This document shows, piece by piece, positions 8,481-21,302 of a stretch of DNA of 64,000 nucleotides. How positions within the stretch are numbered: position 1 is the first letter of the stretch; each line of letters starts with the position of its first letter. The notes under the pieces are model-generated. The model did not search any database. It had not been told where the DNA came from and saw only the letters and a list, made by a program, of their open reading frames with translations. Location of the stretch: NCBI GenBank assembly GCA_024235255.1, contig JACKMT010000001.1, positions 62,001 to 126,000 on the forward strand, in the 5' to 3' direction. The position numbers and the translations under genes were made by a program. The stretch is from Chromatiaceae bacterium. Its GTDB lineage: Bacteria; Pseudomonadota; Gammaproteobacteria; Chromatiales; Chromatiaceae.

Positions 8481-8925
8481 CGTGCTCGATGCGTCCCAGC
8501 GTGTCCATCACGCTCTCTGCGCCAATATCGGTATCGAGCAGGCTCATCGGAGTGAAGCCGGCCATGGCGGTGTTGCCCGACTTGAGCCAATCGATGGCCA
8601 GGTCGAAATTCTCGAACACCTCTTCGGCGCGCTCGATGACGCGGGCCAGACGCACCAGTTTGGAAGACTCCTCGCTGTTCAGTTTCCCCTCGCGTTTGCG
8701 ACGCGCCAGCGTGCGTTCGGGAATGCCCAGCGCCAGCGACAGTTCGGCCTGGGTCATGCGGGTGAACCTGGTCAGAGAGTCGATGGCGAAGGCGGGAAGT
8801 CCCCGGCGGATCACGGCTACCCAATCGATCGGGGAGAGCGGCGTGACCGGCAGCACGCGTTTACCGCCGAGCAGGTTATCAACCGAAACGTACGAGGGTA
8901 CGGACTGTGCTGTTGCTGAGGCCAT
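8467..8925 (-). CDS. Xre/MbcA/ParS-type antitoxin (DUF2384)
   Basis: A 152-residue antitoxin that should bind both the RES toxin and its own promoter. The central region T-R-M-T-Q-A-E-L-S-L-A-L-G-I-P-E-R-T-L-A-R-R fits the helix-turn-helix of the Xre-like domain. The C-terminal part, with V-F-E-N-F-D-L-A-I-D-W-L and N-T-A-M-A-G-F-T-P-M-S-L-L-D-T-D, is the DUF2384 toxin-binding domain. The ribosome site GGAG at 8933-8936 lies seven bases before the ATG at 8925. The promoter just upstream carries a palindrome that could be the autoregulatory operator. Confidence 0.9.
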   Translation of the reverse strand: MASATAQSVPSYVSVDNLLGGKRVLPVTPLSPIDWVAVIRRGLPAFAIDSLTRFTRMTQAELSLALGIPERTLARRKREGKLNSEESSKLVRLARVIERAEEVFENFDLAIDWLKSGNTAMAGFTPMSLLDTDIGAESVMDTLGRIEHGVFA

Positions 8926-8943
8926 TACTTAACTCCGAACAAT

Positions 8944-8964
8944 TGCCATATGGCATGCATTATA
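8944..8964 (-). promoter_or_regulatory. Promoter -10 box and palindromic operator of the RES/Xre pair
   Basis: On the minus strand a perfect TATAAT occupies 8964-8959. Directly downstream lies the 12-bp perfect palindrome TGCCATATGGCA (8944-8955), which would cover the transcription start. A dimeric Xre-type antitoxin is the natural candidate to bind it. I found no well-spaced -35 box; TTGTCG lies 20 bases upstream. Confidence 0.5.
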
Positions 8965-9367
8965 GTCAATAGTGGCGTAAATCGCGACAACCTCGGATTA
9001 TAATAATGTCATTTTCAGCCGAGTTTGCGTGAGCAGAGAGCGACTTCACTAACAGAGACAACTGTTCCACTGCTTATTTTTCAACTGTATTTGCGTACTT
9101 GCAGACAGATAAGATTCGTTGACTCCGGTAATTCAGCAATTCGTATCATCGCTATTTTCAGCATACAACGCACTGAATGGGTAGCGGATATTTACTGAAT
9201 TTCCGTAGGCTATTTAGTGCGGTGCTAATGCGTCTCGTCTTTTGACAATGGTGAAAGGCAAGCATAAACTTATAAAAAAGATGGAATTATCACGACGGGG
9301 CGGGCGTACCCGGATGTGCTGTTTTCGCAAATAGACACGCCAAGGCCCCGATAAGGGGCGACTCAGG
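8965..9367. other. Spacer between the toxin-antitoxin pair and the RND gene
   Basis: No protein-coding frame is supported. The right part holds the RND promoter and a small GC hairpin (GCCCC at 9345-9349 pairing with GGGGC at 9355-9359) that includes the purine-rich ribosome site of the RND gene, so it could limit translation. Confidence 0.4.
9242..9270 (+). promoter_or_regulatory. Candidate sigma-70 promoter of the RND gene
   Basis: A perfect TTGACA at 9242-9247 is followed after 17 bases by TAAACT at 9265-9270. This would give a leader of about 90 bases ahead of the RND start codon at 9368. Confidence 0.5.
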
Positions 9368-12619
<3,252 letters not shown>

Positions 12620-12788
12620 TCGGAGCGGATGGCGGCTATGTTTTCGGACAGGGCGTGTGTCTCAACAAAGGTTTCAGGCTGCTGCTTGCGCCTATTGCTA
12701 ATCACGCTGATACTTGAGTCGAGAAGCTGTCGTGCATCCTGCCGCGGGGCTCAAAAGAGCAGGCGCAAGTGCGAATTGGGAGAAGAAG

Positions 12789-13643
12789 ATGATCGAAATC
12801 AAACACCGTGAGACCGGGGAAGTTTTAGAGCGCGTCAACGCTGCCAGCCTGCAGGGTGCCGACTTGCGTGAGATGCGCCTTGCCGGCGCTGACCTCGCGG
12901 GAGCGGATCTGAGCCAGGCCCGTCTCGACAATACCGATCTGCGCGGCGCCGACCTGCGGGATTCGCGGCTTGCCGGCGCGAGGTTATACGGCGTACACCT
13001 CAATGGTGCCGACCTTAGCGGTGCCGATCTGGCAGGCGCACATCTGGGTGCGGATCACCGGCGCTATGCCGCGGATCTGCATCACTGCAATCTGCAACAG
13101 GCTGACTTCTCGCACGCCGATCTTCGGCGGGTGCGTCTGTGCCAGACCGATCTGCGCCAGGCGCAGTTCGAACGCGCTGACATGCAGGGCGCCGACCTGT
13201 CGCAGAGCGATCTCAGCGGGGCGAAACTGTGCGACGCCCAGCTGATCGAAGCGGACCTGCGTATGGCCAACCTGAAGGGTGCCGATCTGCGCAACGCCAA
13301 TCTGTACGGAGCCAACCTGGTGGAAGCCGATCTCAGAGAGGCTGACCTGACCACTCGCTACAGCGGCGGCTTCACGATCATCAACCGGGCGCGTCTGCAC
13401 GGTGCCAAACTGCAAGGCGCCAGGTTATGCCAGGTGTGGGCATCGAACACCGATTTCAGCGATGCCGATCTGTCAACGGCAGATTTGACCCATGCCGTGA
13501 TCGGCGGCAGCAGCATGCGGCATGCGGTGCTGACCAATGCTGATTTCACGGGTGTCGAGCTGGCAACGGTTGATCTGCGCTTCGCCAATGTCTCTCAGGC
13601 CAGGAACATCGACCTGCCGTCGTTCAAGCAGGATGTGCGCTGA
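12789..13643 (+). CDS. Pentapeptide-repeat protein
   Basis: A 284-residue protein made almost entirely of A(D/N)LxX pentapeptides, for example G-A-D-L-R, G-A-D-L-A and Q-A-D-F-S, which should fold into a right-handed quadrilateral beta-helix. The repeats run from about residue 20 to 270 with one interruption around T-T-R-Y-S-G-G-F-T. There is no signal peptide or membrane span. The start is ATG 12789, with GGGAG at 12778-12782 six bases upstream. An in-frame TTG further up lacks a ribosome site. It follows the RND gene in the same direction by 169 bases. The function is unknown; some relatives protect DNA gyrase, but nothing here points to that. Confidence 0.82.
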   Translation: MIEIKHRETGEVLERVNAASLQGADLREMRLAGADLAGADLSQARLDNTDLRGADLRDSRLAGARLYGVHLNGADLSGADLAGAHLGADHRRYAADLHHCNLQQADFSHADLRRVRLCQTDLRQAQFERADMQGADLSQSDLSGAKLCDAQLIEADLRMANLKGADLRNANLYGANLVEADLREADLTTRYSGGFTIINRARLHGAKLQGARLCQVWASNTDFSDADLSTADLTHAVIGGSSMRHAVLTNADFTGVELATVDLRFANVSQARNIDLPSFKQDVR

Positions 13644-13802
13644 ATGACCGCTGTTCAGTGTAAACTGACTTGCACCAAACATTGATAAACCTTTTCAGGA
13701 CTCAGTAACGAGGCTCTTTCTACCAAAGCTCACAGATGCAATGCGGAATGAAAAAATAAACTTTGTTACATGATGCCACTTTTCGATAGATCCACACCCG
13801 CA

Positions 13803-14984
13803 CTATATAAACGACTGCTCTACTGACGACAGAGATGGTGTGTTATCAATGCTTTCCACCCTGTCTTTACCTTTTTTCTTGGCCTGATACAGAGCTGCAT
13901 CCGCACAACGAAATAATATCTCTGTGTCGCAAGACTTATCAGGCGGTAGGCTTGATACGCCGAAACTCATTGTCACTTGAGGAATTTCTTTATCATATGC
14001 TTCAGCCAGGTGCCGTACACCGACCCTGATGCTATTGACCAAAGTCAGCGCACCTTCCAAATCGGTATCAGGCAATATGATTGCAAACTCTTCACCACCG
14101 ATACGAGCCACCAGATCTGTGCCACGCCGAATACGTCTCTCCAAAAGTTCGGCGACCGCCTCCAGAACCAAATCTCCTACTGCATGACCATAGGTATCAT
14201 TGCAGGATTTGAAATCATCGATATCCCCTATCACCAGTGATAGCGCACTCTTATCGCGCAGAGCTCGGTACCACTCCCGATCCATAGCTTCTTCAAATGC
14301 CCGTCGATTGGCCACTCCGGTAAGATGATCGAACATTGCCTGATGCTGACTGTCTATGCGACTTATAATCGATTCATTAGCCGTCCGATATATTTCCCGA
14401 GATAATTGATAAAGCAAGGCAAAATAAAATGGGATAATGAATCCAACGGCATTCGCAACAAGATTGTTATCCGACATGAGATTCAGTGTAATAGGGCTGA
14501 TTGCGGGTAACAGAAATACCGGGAAAGCAAAGCGATGAAATGACAGCGTTGCTGTTGTCGCTGCGCACATACCAACAATGATCAGTGCCAGAAATAAAAT
14601 GTATTCTGGTTGGTCCGGGACGTAAAACAAGATGCCTGCGATTCCCCAGAGAAAGCCTGAAATCGCAACAAATACAACAAGCTTTCTCTCCCAATGATAC
14701 GTTTCTTCCTCATTGATGAAACCTTTTGGAAAACGCATCCCAACAATCCATCTGCCGGCATTAAACAGAATCATGATGGACATCCAGGTAATCAGCACAG
14801 CTTTATCTGCGATGGGCCATAACCCAAAGCCCAAAGTCATACATCCAGCAAGATTCCCAAGGAATAAGAAAATCGAATGGCGCGCTAGGACTCTGAGATG
14901 TTCGACGCGAATGTGTACCTCTTTCTGCTGTCCAGTTCTAGCATGTAAAAGAGGAGTAGGGCTACTTGATTCATTAACGGCCAT
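13803..14984 (-). CDS. Membrane-bound diguanylate cyclase (GGDEF)
   Basis: A 393-residue protein that should make cyclic di-GMP. The N-terminal 210 residues hold about six hydrophobic helices in a MASE-like sensor arrangement. The GGDEF domain follows, with F-D-H-L-T-G-V-A-N-R-R near residue 219, the catalytic motif G-G-E-E-F and, five residues before it, the inhibitory site R-x-x-D (R-G-T-D), so product feedback is likely. The gene stands alone between a plus-strand pentapeptide-repeat gene and a plus-strand antiporter gene. No ligand can be assigned to the sensor. Confidence 0.92.
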   Translation of the reverse strand: MAVNESSSPTPLLHARTGQQKEVHIRVEHLRVLARHSIFLFLGNLAGCMTLGFGLWPIADKAVLITWMSIMILFNAGRWIVGMRFPKGFINEEETYHWERKLVVFVAISGFLWGIAGILFYVPDQPEYILFLALIIVGMCAATTATLSFHRFAFPVFLLPAISPITLNLMSDNNLVANAVGFIIPFYFALLYQLSREIYRTANESIISRIDSQHQAMFDHLTGVANRRAFEEAMDREWYRALRDKSALSLVIGDIDDFKSCNDTYGHAVGDLVLEAVAELLERRIRRGTDLVARIGGEEFAIILPDTDLEGALTLVNSIRVGVRHLAEAYDKEIPQVTMSFGVSSLPPDKSCDTEILFRCADAALYQAKKKGKDRVESIDNTPSLSSVEQSFI

Positions 14985-15378
14985 TATATTTTTTATTGTG
15001 GCACAAGGAGATAGATTGTCATGTGCAATAGCTCACTTTAAAGCAAAGTAATTAAGTGTCTATAGTAGGTCGAGTCCAAGTATGGGAATCTCTTCACCTT
15101 AGTCAGCAATGCGTTTTAAACGGTCGTTTGCGTTGTTTGTTCGTAGGACCGGTGTCGGCCAACCACGGACAAAACAAAGCCAATTCAACCTAATATTCTA
15201 AATCCTCTTAACCATCATTTGCAGCGGATGAGCGACCGAGAGGACAAACAGGCGCATCCGGATTCCGGGTGCGACCGGACTGGTTACGTTGAGCCAAGGG
15301 TTTCATTGACCTCCGTTGAGGCATTTGCGCTTGACTTCACGGATAATCCGCAGAGTATCAGCGCTTCTGGGGGTATCC
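14985..15378. other. Spacer between diverging cyclase and antiporter genes
   Basis: It should hold the promoters of both flanking genes, but I found no pair of well-matched boxes. No coding frame or repeat is supported. Confidence 0.4.
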
Positions 15379-16587
15379 ATGGAAGTCCACACTTTTCTGC
15401 TTCAGCTGCTTGCTATTCTGGTCACTGCCCGAATAATGGCTGAGGTTGCAAACTCGCTCGGAGCGCCGGGCGTGATCGGGGAGCTTGCCGCCGGGATTGT
15501 GATCGGTCCCAGCCTGCTTGGCTGGGTGGAGATCAATCAGGTTATTCTTCTGCTGGCTGAAATTGGCGTCATCATGCTGCTGTTCGAGGTAGGCCTCGAG
15601 ACTGACTTCGGCAAACTGATCGACGCCGGCCGCAAGGCGATTACCGTGGCGATCGGCGGCTTTATCGGACCGATGATTGCCGGATTTGCGTTAGCCCACT
15701 GGCTGTTTGACCTCTCCCTTATCGCGTCGCTGTTTATCGGCGGAACGCTCACCGCAACCAGTATCGGCATCACTGTACGCACCCTCTCCGGTGTACATCG
15801 CCAACACAGCGTCGAGGGTCAAATCACCCTCGGCGCAGCCGTGCTCGATGACATCCTCGGAGTGGTGCTGCTGGCGTTGCTCTATGAGTTCTCGATTACC
15901 GGGGAGATCAACTGGATCAACGCTGGCAAGGTGCTCGCCTATATGTCGGTTTTCTTCCTGTTGGCACCGATGCTCGCCAAACTGATGTCACAGCTGATCG
16001 GACATCTTGACCAGCGTCTGGAGAATCCGGGACTGATTCCGGTCACGATTGTTTCGCTGGTGATCTTCTTCGCCTGGCTTGCCCATTGGTTCGGCGCACC
16101 GGAATTGCTGGGTGGATTCGCCGCGGGGATCGCGCTCTCCCGGCGTTTTTTCCTCCCGTTCGGCATCGCTATCCGAACCAGCACAGAGTTTTCGGAGAAG
16201 ATAGAGAGCCAGATGAAACCGATAGTGCAACTCTTTGCGCCGATATTTTTCGTTGCTGTCGGCCTGTCGCTCGATCTGCGTGAGATCGACTGGGGTTCGG
16301 GATTCTTCTGGGGGCTCTCTCTCACGCTGGTGATTATCGCGATCTGCGCCAAGTTCACCGGCGCAATGCTGATAGCTGAGCCGTTTCCGCGACGCTTCGT
16401 TATCGGCATGGCGATGGTGCCGCGTGGCGAAGTGGGGCTGATATTTGCCGGTCTGGGCAGCGCAGCCGGCGTTTTTACCGGCAGCGTTTACACGGCGTTG
16501 ATCATGGTCATCGCCTACACCACGCTGCTTTCGCCTTTCTGGATCAAGCTGTACTACCGGTATTTCGGCAAATACCTTGATGACTAG
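15379..16587 (+). CDS. Cation:proton antiporter, CPA2 (KefB-like) family
   Basis: A 402-residue membrane protein with 12-13 hydrophobic helices, of the monovalent cation:proton antiporter-2 family. Recognisable features are the opening L-G-A-P-G-V-I-G-E-L-A-A-G-I-V-I-G-P, the T-A-T-S-I-G-I-T segment, the D-D-I-L-G pair of ion-binding aspartates, and M-V-P-R-G-E-V-G-L near the end. The C-terminal TrkA-N regulatory domain of KefB/KefC is absent, so it is a minimal Na+(K+)/H+ exchanger. The start is ATG 15379, with a G-rich site five bases upstream; longer in-frame starts would add a polar stretch before the first helix. Confidence 0.88.
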   Translation: MEVHTFLLQLLAILVTARIMAEVANSLGAPGVIGELAAGIVIGPSLLGWVEINQVILLLAEIGVIMLLFEVGLETDFGKLIDAGRKAITVAIGGFIGPMIAGFALAHWLFDLSLIASLFIGGTLTATSIGITVRTLSGVHRQHSVEGQITLGAAVLDDILGVVLLALLYEFSITGEINWINAGKVLAYMSVFFLLAPMLAKLMSQLIGHLDQRLENPGLIPVTIVSLVIFFAWLAHWFGAPELLGGFAAGIALSRRFFLPFGIAIRTSTEFSEKIESQMKPIVQLFAPIFFVAVGLSLDLREIDWGSGFFWGLSLTLVIIAICAKFTGAMLIAEPFPRRFVIGMAMVPRGEVGLIFAGLGSAAGVFTGSVYTALIMVIAYTTLLSPFWIKLYYRYFGKYLDD

Positions 16588-16674
16588 AACCTGTCGCATA
16601 ATCCCCCGCGAACCACGTTGCAGTCCGAAATGCGTACCTGCAAGACGTGTTCCGCGTTTGGATAGCCTGTTGCA

Positions 16675-18420
16675 TCAGTCGACGCGTTTGGTGACATAAC
16701 GCCCTGGGGCGGGTTCAATCACTTTGAATTTGTTGTTGCCGGGCAACTCAGGAGCAGCAGCTTCGGCGCCCCTGAACTGCGCCAGCCATTCGATCCAGTG
16801 CGGCCACCAGCTGCCGGGTTGCGAGGTGGCTGTTTGCTGCCAATGCTCGGCGCCTTTGCCGCGCTCACCGTCCACCCAGTAGTTGCGCTTGTGCTTAGCG
16901 GGCGGATTGATGACGCCGGCGATATGGCCGCTTGCACCGAGCACGAACTCGACCGGACCGGCAAACAGATCGACGGTCTTGAAGGTGGCGGTCCAGGGCG
17001 CGATATGGTCCTCGATGGTCGACAAAAAGTAGCTCGGCGTGGTCACCGTGCTCAGATCGATGGGATGGCCGCACATCGTCAGCGCGCCCGGCTGCACCAG
17101 CTTGTTCTCCAGGTACATGTTCTGAACATAGGATATGTACATGCTGGCAGGCAGATTGGTGGGATCGCTGTTCCAGTAGAGTATGTCGAAAGGGGGCGGC
17201 GTCTTCCCCTTGAGGTAGTTGTTGACAACATAGGACCAGATCAGGTCGTTCGCGCGCAGCATCGAAAAGACCATCGCAAGATCGCGGCCGTTCAGCATCC
17301 CGGTATGTTCCAGTTGCGCTTCGCGTTGCGCCACCTGCACCTCGTCCACGAATACGCCGATTTCGCCGGGTTCGCTGAAATCGAGCAGCGAGGTGAAAAA
17401 AGTTGCCGATGCCACCGTGGCGTCGTTGCGCGCCTGCAAAACGGCAAGTGCACTGGCCAGCAGCGTGCCGCCGACACACCAGGCGACCGTGTTCACCTTG
17501 TCGCCGCCGGTGATCTGCTTGACAACATCCAGCGCGGTGAACACGCCTGCTGCGAGATAATCGTCCCAGGTCAGCTTGCTTTTATCCTTGTCGGGATTGA
17601 GCCAGGAGATGATGAATACCGTATTGCCCTGATCGGCCGCGTATTTGACAAACGAGTTGTCGGGCTGCAGATCCAGTATGTAAAACTTGTTGATGAATGG
17701 CGGAATGACCAGCAGCGGCCGCTGCGCGACTTTTTCCGTGGTCGGCTTGTACTGGATCAGCTGCATGAGTTCGTTTTCGTAAATAACCGAACCCAGCGTG
17801 GTCGCCAGATTGGTTCCCAGTTTGAATGCCGCTTCGTCGGTCATACTGATATGACCCTTCTCCAGGTCTTCCATCAGCAGCTGCAAGCCATCGATCAGGC
17901 TTTGGCCCTTGGTGTCGACAGCGTGTTGAATCACCTCGGGATTGGTCAGCGCAAAGTTGCTGGGCGACATGGCATCGGCGAAAAACCGGGTGTAGAACTT
18001 GAGCTTCTTCTTGTTCTCCTGATCCAGGTGGGTGGTATCTGCGAGTCTGTTCAACATGTTCGATGCGAGCAGATAGGACTGCTTGATATAGTCGAAGACG
18101 GGATTATCCCGCCACTCCTTGCCGGAAAAGCGCCGGTCGCCCCGATCCGGGGAGACTACCGGTACGGCCTGTTCCGAACCCGGAGCGGTAAAAAATTTCA
18201 GCCACAGGTTCATCTGGTCGCGTTGGTAGCGGACCATGGTGTCGATCCAATCCTGCGGGTGTTGAATGGTCTGGATCGCCAGGTCATTCCAGGCGCGTAA
18301 AAACTCTTTGGACATCTCCTGAACAACTGCTGCCGACTGCCCTTCGATCAGATCGTCGAGCCGTTCGAAGTAAGCATCAAAGATCTCCTGAGGGTTTTTG
18401 AACAACGCTTTATTTGCCAT
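16675..18420 (-). CDS. phaC: Class I poly(3-hydroxyalkanoate) synthase
   Basis: A 581-residue enzyme that polymerises 3-hydroxyacyl-CoA into storage polyester on granules. The lipase-like box A-W-C-V-G-G places the catalytic Cys at 315. The triad Asp is in E-D-H-I-A-P (residue 471) and the His in S-G-H-I-A-G (residue 499). These positions nearly coincide with those of the well-studied class I enzyme from Cupriavidus necator, and the length is typical. The start is ATG 18420, which has a GGAG site five bases upstream; an ATG ten codons earlier has none. No phaA, phaB or phasin gene is adjacent, so monomer supply is encoded elsewhere. Confidence 0.95.
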   Translation of the reverse strand: MANKALFKNPQEIFDAYFERLDDLIEGQSAAVVQEMSKEFLRAWNDLAIQTIQHPQDWIDTMVRYQRDQMNLWLKFFTAPGSEQAVPVVSPDRGDRRFSGKEWRDNPVFDYIKQSYLLASNMLNRLADTTHLDQENKKKLKFYTRFFADAMSPSNFALTNPEVIQHAVDTKGQSLIDGLQLLMEDLEKGHISMTDEAAFKLGTNLATTLGSVIYENELMQLIQYKPTTEKVAQRPLLVIPPFINKFYILDLQPDNSFVKYAADQGNTVFIISWLNPDKDKSKLTWDDYLAAGVFTALDVVKQITGGDKVNTVAWCVGGTLLASALAVLQARNDATVASATFFTSLLDFSEPGEIGVFVDEVQVAQREAQLEHTGMLNGRDLAMVFSMLRANDLIWSYVVNNYLKGKTPPPFDILYWNSDPTNLPASMYISYVQNMYLENKLVQPGALTMCGHPIDLSTVTTPSYFLSTIEDHIAPWTATFKTVDLFAGPVEFVLGASGHIAGVINPPAKHKRNYWVDGERGKGAEHWQQTATSQPGSWWPHWIEWLAQFRGAEAAAPELPGNNKFKVIEPAPGRYVTKRVD

Positions 18421-18492
18421 GACATCTCCGAGGTATTTTTTGCTGGCCAACTGGGGCTGCTAAGCCACTGCACGTCCAGACACGCTCTTTTC

Positions 18493-18564
18493 CGTCATTC
18501 CGGCAGATGCCGGAATCCACTACAGTTTTGAGTTCTCTAGATCCCGGCTTTCGCCGGGATGACG
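18493..18564. repeat. Palindromic intergenic repeat element, copy A
   Basis: A 72-bp element whose ends CGTCATTCCGGC and GCCGGGATGACG are inverted relatives of each other. Two small internal hairpins (TCCGGC/GCCGGA and TCCCGGC/GCCGGGA) flank a 25-base centre. A related element lies at 30378-30455. This type of dispersed repeat is widespread between proteobacterial genes. It sits between the divergent phaC and aldo/keto reductase genes. Confidence 0.65.
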
Positions 18565-18646
18565 AGGTTTTAATAAATTACGTGTTTCTGGTCAGAGACC
18601 AAGCTAGTCTAACAGTACCTAAAAAGCCAATTGGCAAGAGAATACT

Positions 18647-19699
18647 ATGAATCACGTAAAACTTGGAAGCAGCGGACTCAGCGTCTCAAATGTATGTTTA
18701 GGCAGTATGACCTGGGGTATGCAGAACAGTCAGGCAGACGCCGATAGACAGCTGGAATATGCCTTGGCCAAGGGGATAAATTTTATCGACACGGCGGAGA
18801 TGTATGCGATACCGCCCACCGCAGAGACTTACGGTAGCACGGAAACCATCATCGGCAACTGGCTTGCGCGCAACCCGGGCAGGCGCAGCCAGATCGTGTT
18901 GGCGAGCAAAATTGCCGGCAACGGGTTGCGCTGGATTCGCGGCGGCGGCGATGTTACCGGTGCGGCGGTCATCAGTGCCGTGGAGGCCTCGCTGAAACGG
19001 CTGCAAACCGACTATGTCGATCTCTACCAGCTGCACTGGCCGAACCGATCTTCACCGCACTTTGGCAAGCACTGGCCCGGCAAGTTGACTTTCAGCAGCG
19101 TCGATGCCGCCCGCAACAGCGAGCAGATGCTGGATATTCTCAGGGGCCTGTCGGCTTGCATTGAGGCCGGTAAAATTCGCTACTGCGGCTTGTCGGATGA
19201 GACGCCCTGGGGCATCAGCGAATACTTGCGGCTGAGCGAAAAGTACGATCTGCCGCGCATGGTCTCCGTTCAGAATGAGTTCAGCCTGCTGCATGCCAAG
19301 GATTGGCCCTATCTGGTGGAGTGCTGCGTCATGAACAACCTGGCCTTTCTTCCCTGGTCGCCGTTGGCGGGGGGCGCGCTGAGCGGCAAATATATGCATG
19401 GCGCACTGCCGCCCGGATCGCGTTGGACCATGCTGCAACGCAACGGCCTGTTTCGCGACAAAACTCAGACGCACGCGGCGATCGCCGAATACAAAGCGGT
19501 CGCCGACAGACACAATTTGAGCTTAGCCACACTTTCGCTTGCCTGGTGCAAGCAGACGGACGGTGTCACGTCGACGATTATCGGCGCCACCAGCATGGTG
19601 CAGCTGGAAGAGGATATTGCGGCATTTGAGGTGACATTGAGCGAAGGGATACTCGCCGAGATCATGGATGTATTCAAGCGCTATCCACAGCCGTTTTAA
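18647..19699 (+). CDS. Aldo/keto reductase, Tas family
   Basis: A 350-residue NADPH-dependent oxidoreductase closely resembling E. coli Tas. The catalytic tetrad region F-I-D-T-A-E-M-Y is at residues 46-53, with its active-site Tyr, followed by the Lys of A-S-K and the H-W-P motif at the cofactor side. The length matches Tas (346). The C-terminal I-I-G-A-T-S-M segment is the usual nucleotide-binding end. The physiological substrate of Tas is unclear, so none is claimed. It is transcribed alone. Confidence 0.9.
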   Translation: MNHVKLGSSGLSVSNVCLGSMTWGMQNSQADADRQLEYALAKGINFIDTAEMYAIPPTAETYGSTETIIGNWLARNPGRRSQIVLASKIAGNGLRWIRGGGDVTGAAVISAVEASLKRLQTDYVDLYQLHWPNRSSPHFGKHWPGKLTFSSVDAARNSEQMLDILRGLSACIEAGKIRYCGLSDETPWGISEYLRLSEKYDLPRMVSVQNEFSLLHAKDWPYLVECCVMNNLAFLPWSPLAGGALSGKYMHGALPPGSRWTMLQRNGLFRDKTQTHAAIAEYKAVADRHNLSLATLSLAWCKQTDGVTSTIIGATSMVQLEEDIAAFEVTLSEGILAEIMDVFKRYPQPF

Positions 19700-19724
19700 T
19701 CTGCCAACACTACGGCGCAGGTGC

Positions 19725-21101
19725 TTAACGGATTAGGATATAGAGCGAGGCATTACCGCGCCGTACGTTTAGCAGCAGCGAGTCGGCGCTGCGCCCGACC
19801 GCCGCCGCCACATCGTCCAGCGAAGCGACCGGCAGCCGGTTGACAGACTCGATAATATCATCGGTGCGCAGTCCGGCCGACCATGCCGGACTGCCGTGCT
19901 GCACCTCCCGGATCTGCACGCCGTCAACCCTGCCGGCCAGGGGATGGTTGTCGCTGATCGCGCCCAGCACAGCGCCGGAGAGCTGCTCGCCCATGATTGC
20001 CGACGGCCTGCTGTCGGCCTGCGCGTCGGCGATCACAGCGCGCAGCTTGAGCTGTTTGCCGCTGCGCAGCAGTCCGAGTTCGATAGCCGTTCCCACCCGC
20101 AACAACCCTATGGCGTTGCGCAGGTCGCTGGAACCGGCGACAGGCTGGCCGTTGAGGCTGATAATGACATCGCCGCTGCGTATCCCCGCCTGCTCTGCGG
20201 CAGACCCCTGAGCCACCCGCGCAACCACCGCACCACCGCGTTGTTGCAGGCCGAATGCCTGTGCCAGCTCAGGCGTCAGGTCCTGCGTTGCCAATCCCAG
20301 CTGGCCGCGCCTGACCTCGCCATACTGCACCAGATGGCCCATGATGGCGTTCGCCATGTTGCCGGGAATCGCAAAGCCGATGCCGATATTGCCGCCGGAC
20401 GGCCCGACAATGGCGGTGTTGATGCCAACCAGTTCGCCACTCATGTTGACCAGCGGCCCGCCGGAGTTGCCGGGGTTGATCGAGGCATCGGTCTGAATAA
20501 AGTTTTCGAACCCTTCGATCCCCAGGCCGGAGCGTCCCAGGGCGCTGACAATGCCGTAGGTAACCGTCTGGCCGAGTCCGAACGGGCTGCCTATGGCAAC
20601 CACGAAATCGCCTACGCGGACCAGATCGGAGTCGGCGATGGGCAATGCTGTCAGGTTGCCTGCTTTAATCCGAATAAGCGCCAGGTCAACCTCCGGGTCG
20701 CGGCCCACCATTTCAGCCTTGAACTGACGCTGATCGCGCAGCGTGACGGTGATCTCGTCCGCACCCTCGATGACATGGTGATTGGTCAGAATATAACCCT
20801 TGCCCGCATCGACGATGACGCCCGATCCAAGGCTCTGCTTCTGGCGCTGCCGCGACTCCGGGATATCAAAAAAGTGGCGGAAGAACGGATCGTCCAGCAG
20901 CGGATGGCGCAGACTTTTTGTCCGCGTCCGGGTCGAGATATTGACCACCGCGGGCAACACCTGCTCCAGCATCGGGGCAATGGTGCTGCCCGGCGGTGGT
21001 GGCTTGGCGATTGCGGAACCTAAGTTGCAATATATAAGGATAAGTAGAATCAGCAGCCGGCGCAGCTTCATCGAGCCAGGAATAGGTTCCGGTGGCAACA
21101 T
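19725..21101 (-). CDS. degQ: Periplasmic Do-family serine protease (DegQ/DegP-like)
   Basis: A 458-residue protease and chaperone that handles misfolded periplasmic proteins. A signal peptide covers about residues 11-32. The catalytic triad is His109 (T-N-H-H-V-I-E-G), Asp139 (V-D-L-A-L-I-R-I) and Ser213 (G-N-S-G-G-P-L). Two PDZ domains follow, near 270-350 and 370-455. The size is closer to DegQ than to DegP, because the long LA loop is short here. The start at 21101 has an AGGAG site. It lies downstream of, and in the same direction as, the Clp ATPase and Hsp20 genes. Confidence 0.93.
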   Translation of the reverse strand: MLPPEPIPGSMKLRRLLILLILIYCNLGSAIAKPPPPGSTIAPMLEQVLPAVVNISTRTRTKSLRHPLLDDPFFRHFFDIPESRQRQKQSLGSGVIVDAGKGYILTNHHVIEGADEITVTLRDQRQFKAEMVGRDPEVDLALIRIKAGNLTALPIADSDLVRVGDFVVAIGSPFGLGQTVTYGIVSALGRSGLGIEGFENFIQTDASINPGNSGGPLVNMSGELVGINTAIVGPSGGNIGIGFAIPGNMANAIMGHLVQYGEVRRGQLGLATQDLTPELAQAFGLQQRGGAVVARVAQGSAAEQAGIRSGDVIISLNGQPVAGSSDLRNAIGLLRVGTAIELGLLRSGKQLKLRAVIADAQADSRPSAIMGEQLSGAVLGAISDNHPLAGRVDGVQIREVQHGSPAWSAGLRTDDIIESVNRLPVASLDDVAAAVGRSADSLLLNVRRGNASLYILIR

Positions 21102-21302
21102 CTGTTTCGCTCCTGAATGGGTCGATTATCCGCTCAAAATGCAGTCTCGGACCGGGAAGTTCAAGGGGTGTTCCGAACCGCCGGCATCCAGGCGAGCATA
21201 GAAACGGCCACTTTGGAGAAAAAAACCGGCAATCAGCCGGTTTGTAAAGATCTGTTTTTAATCTGCTTTTATGTAGACACAACGCTCACTCCCTTGCCGG
21301 TC

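Noticed and set aside
8402..8932. Long plus-strand frames opposite the toxin-antitoxin pair
   Set aside because: They are antisense to two recognised genes and show no domain.
16798..18300. 500-codon open frame on the strand opposite phaC
   Set aside because: It is an antisense shadow caused by G+C-rich codon usage of phaC; it has no family resemblance.
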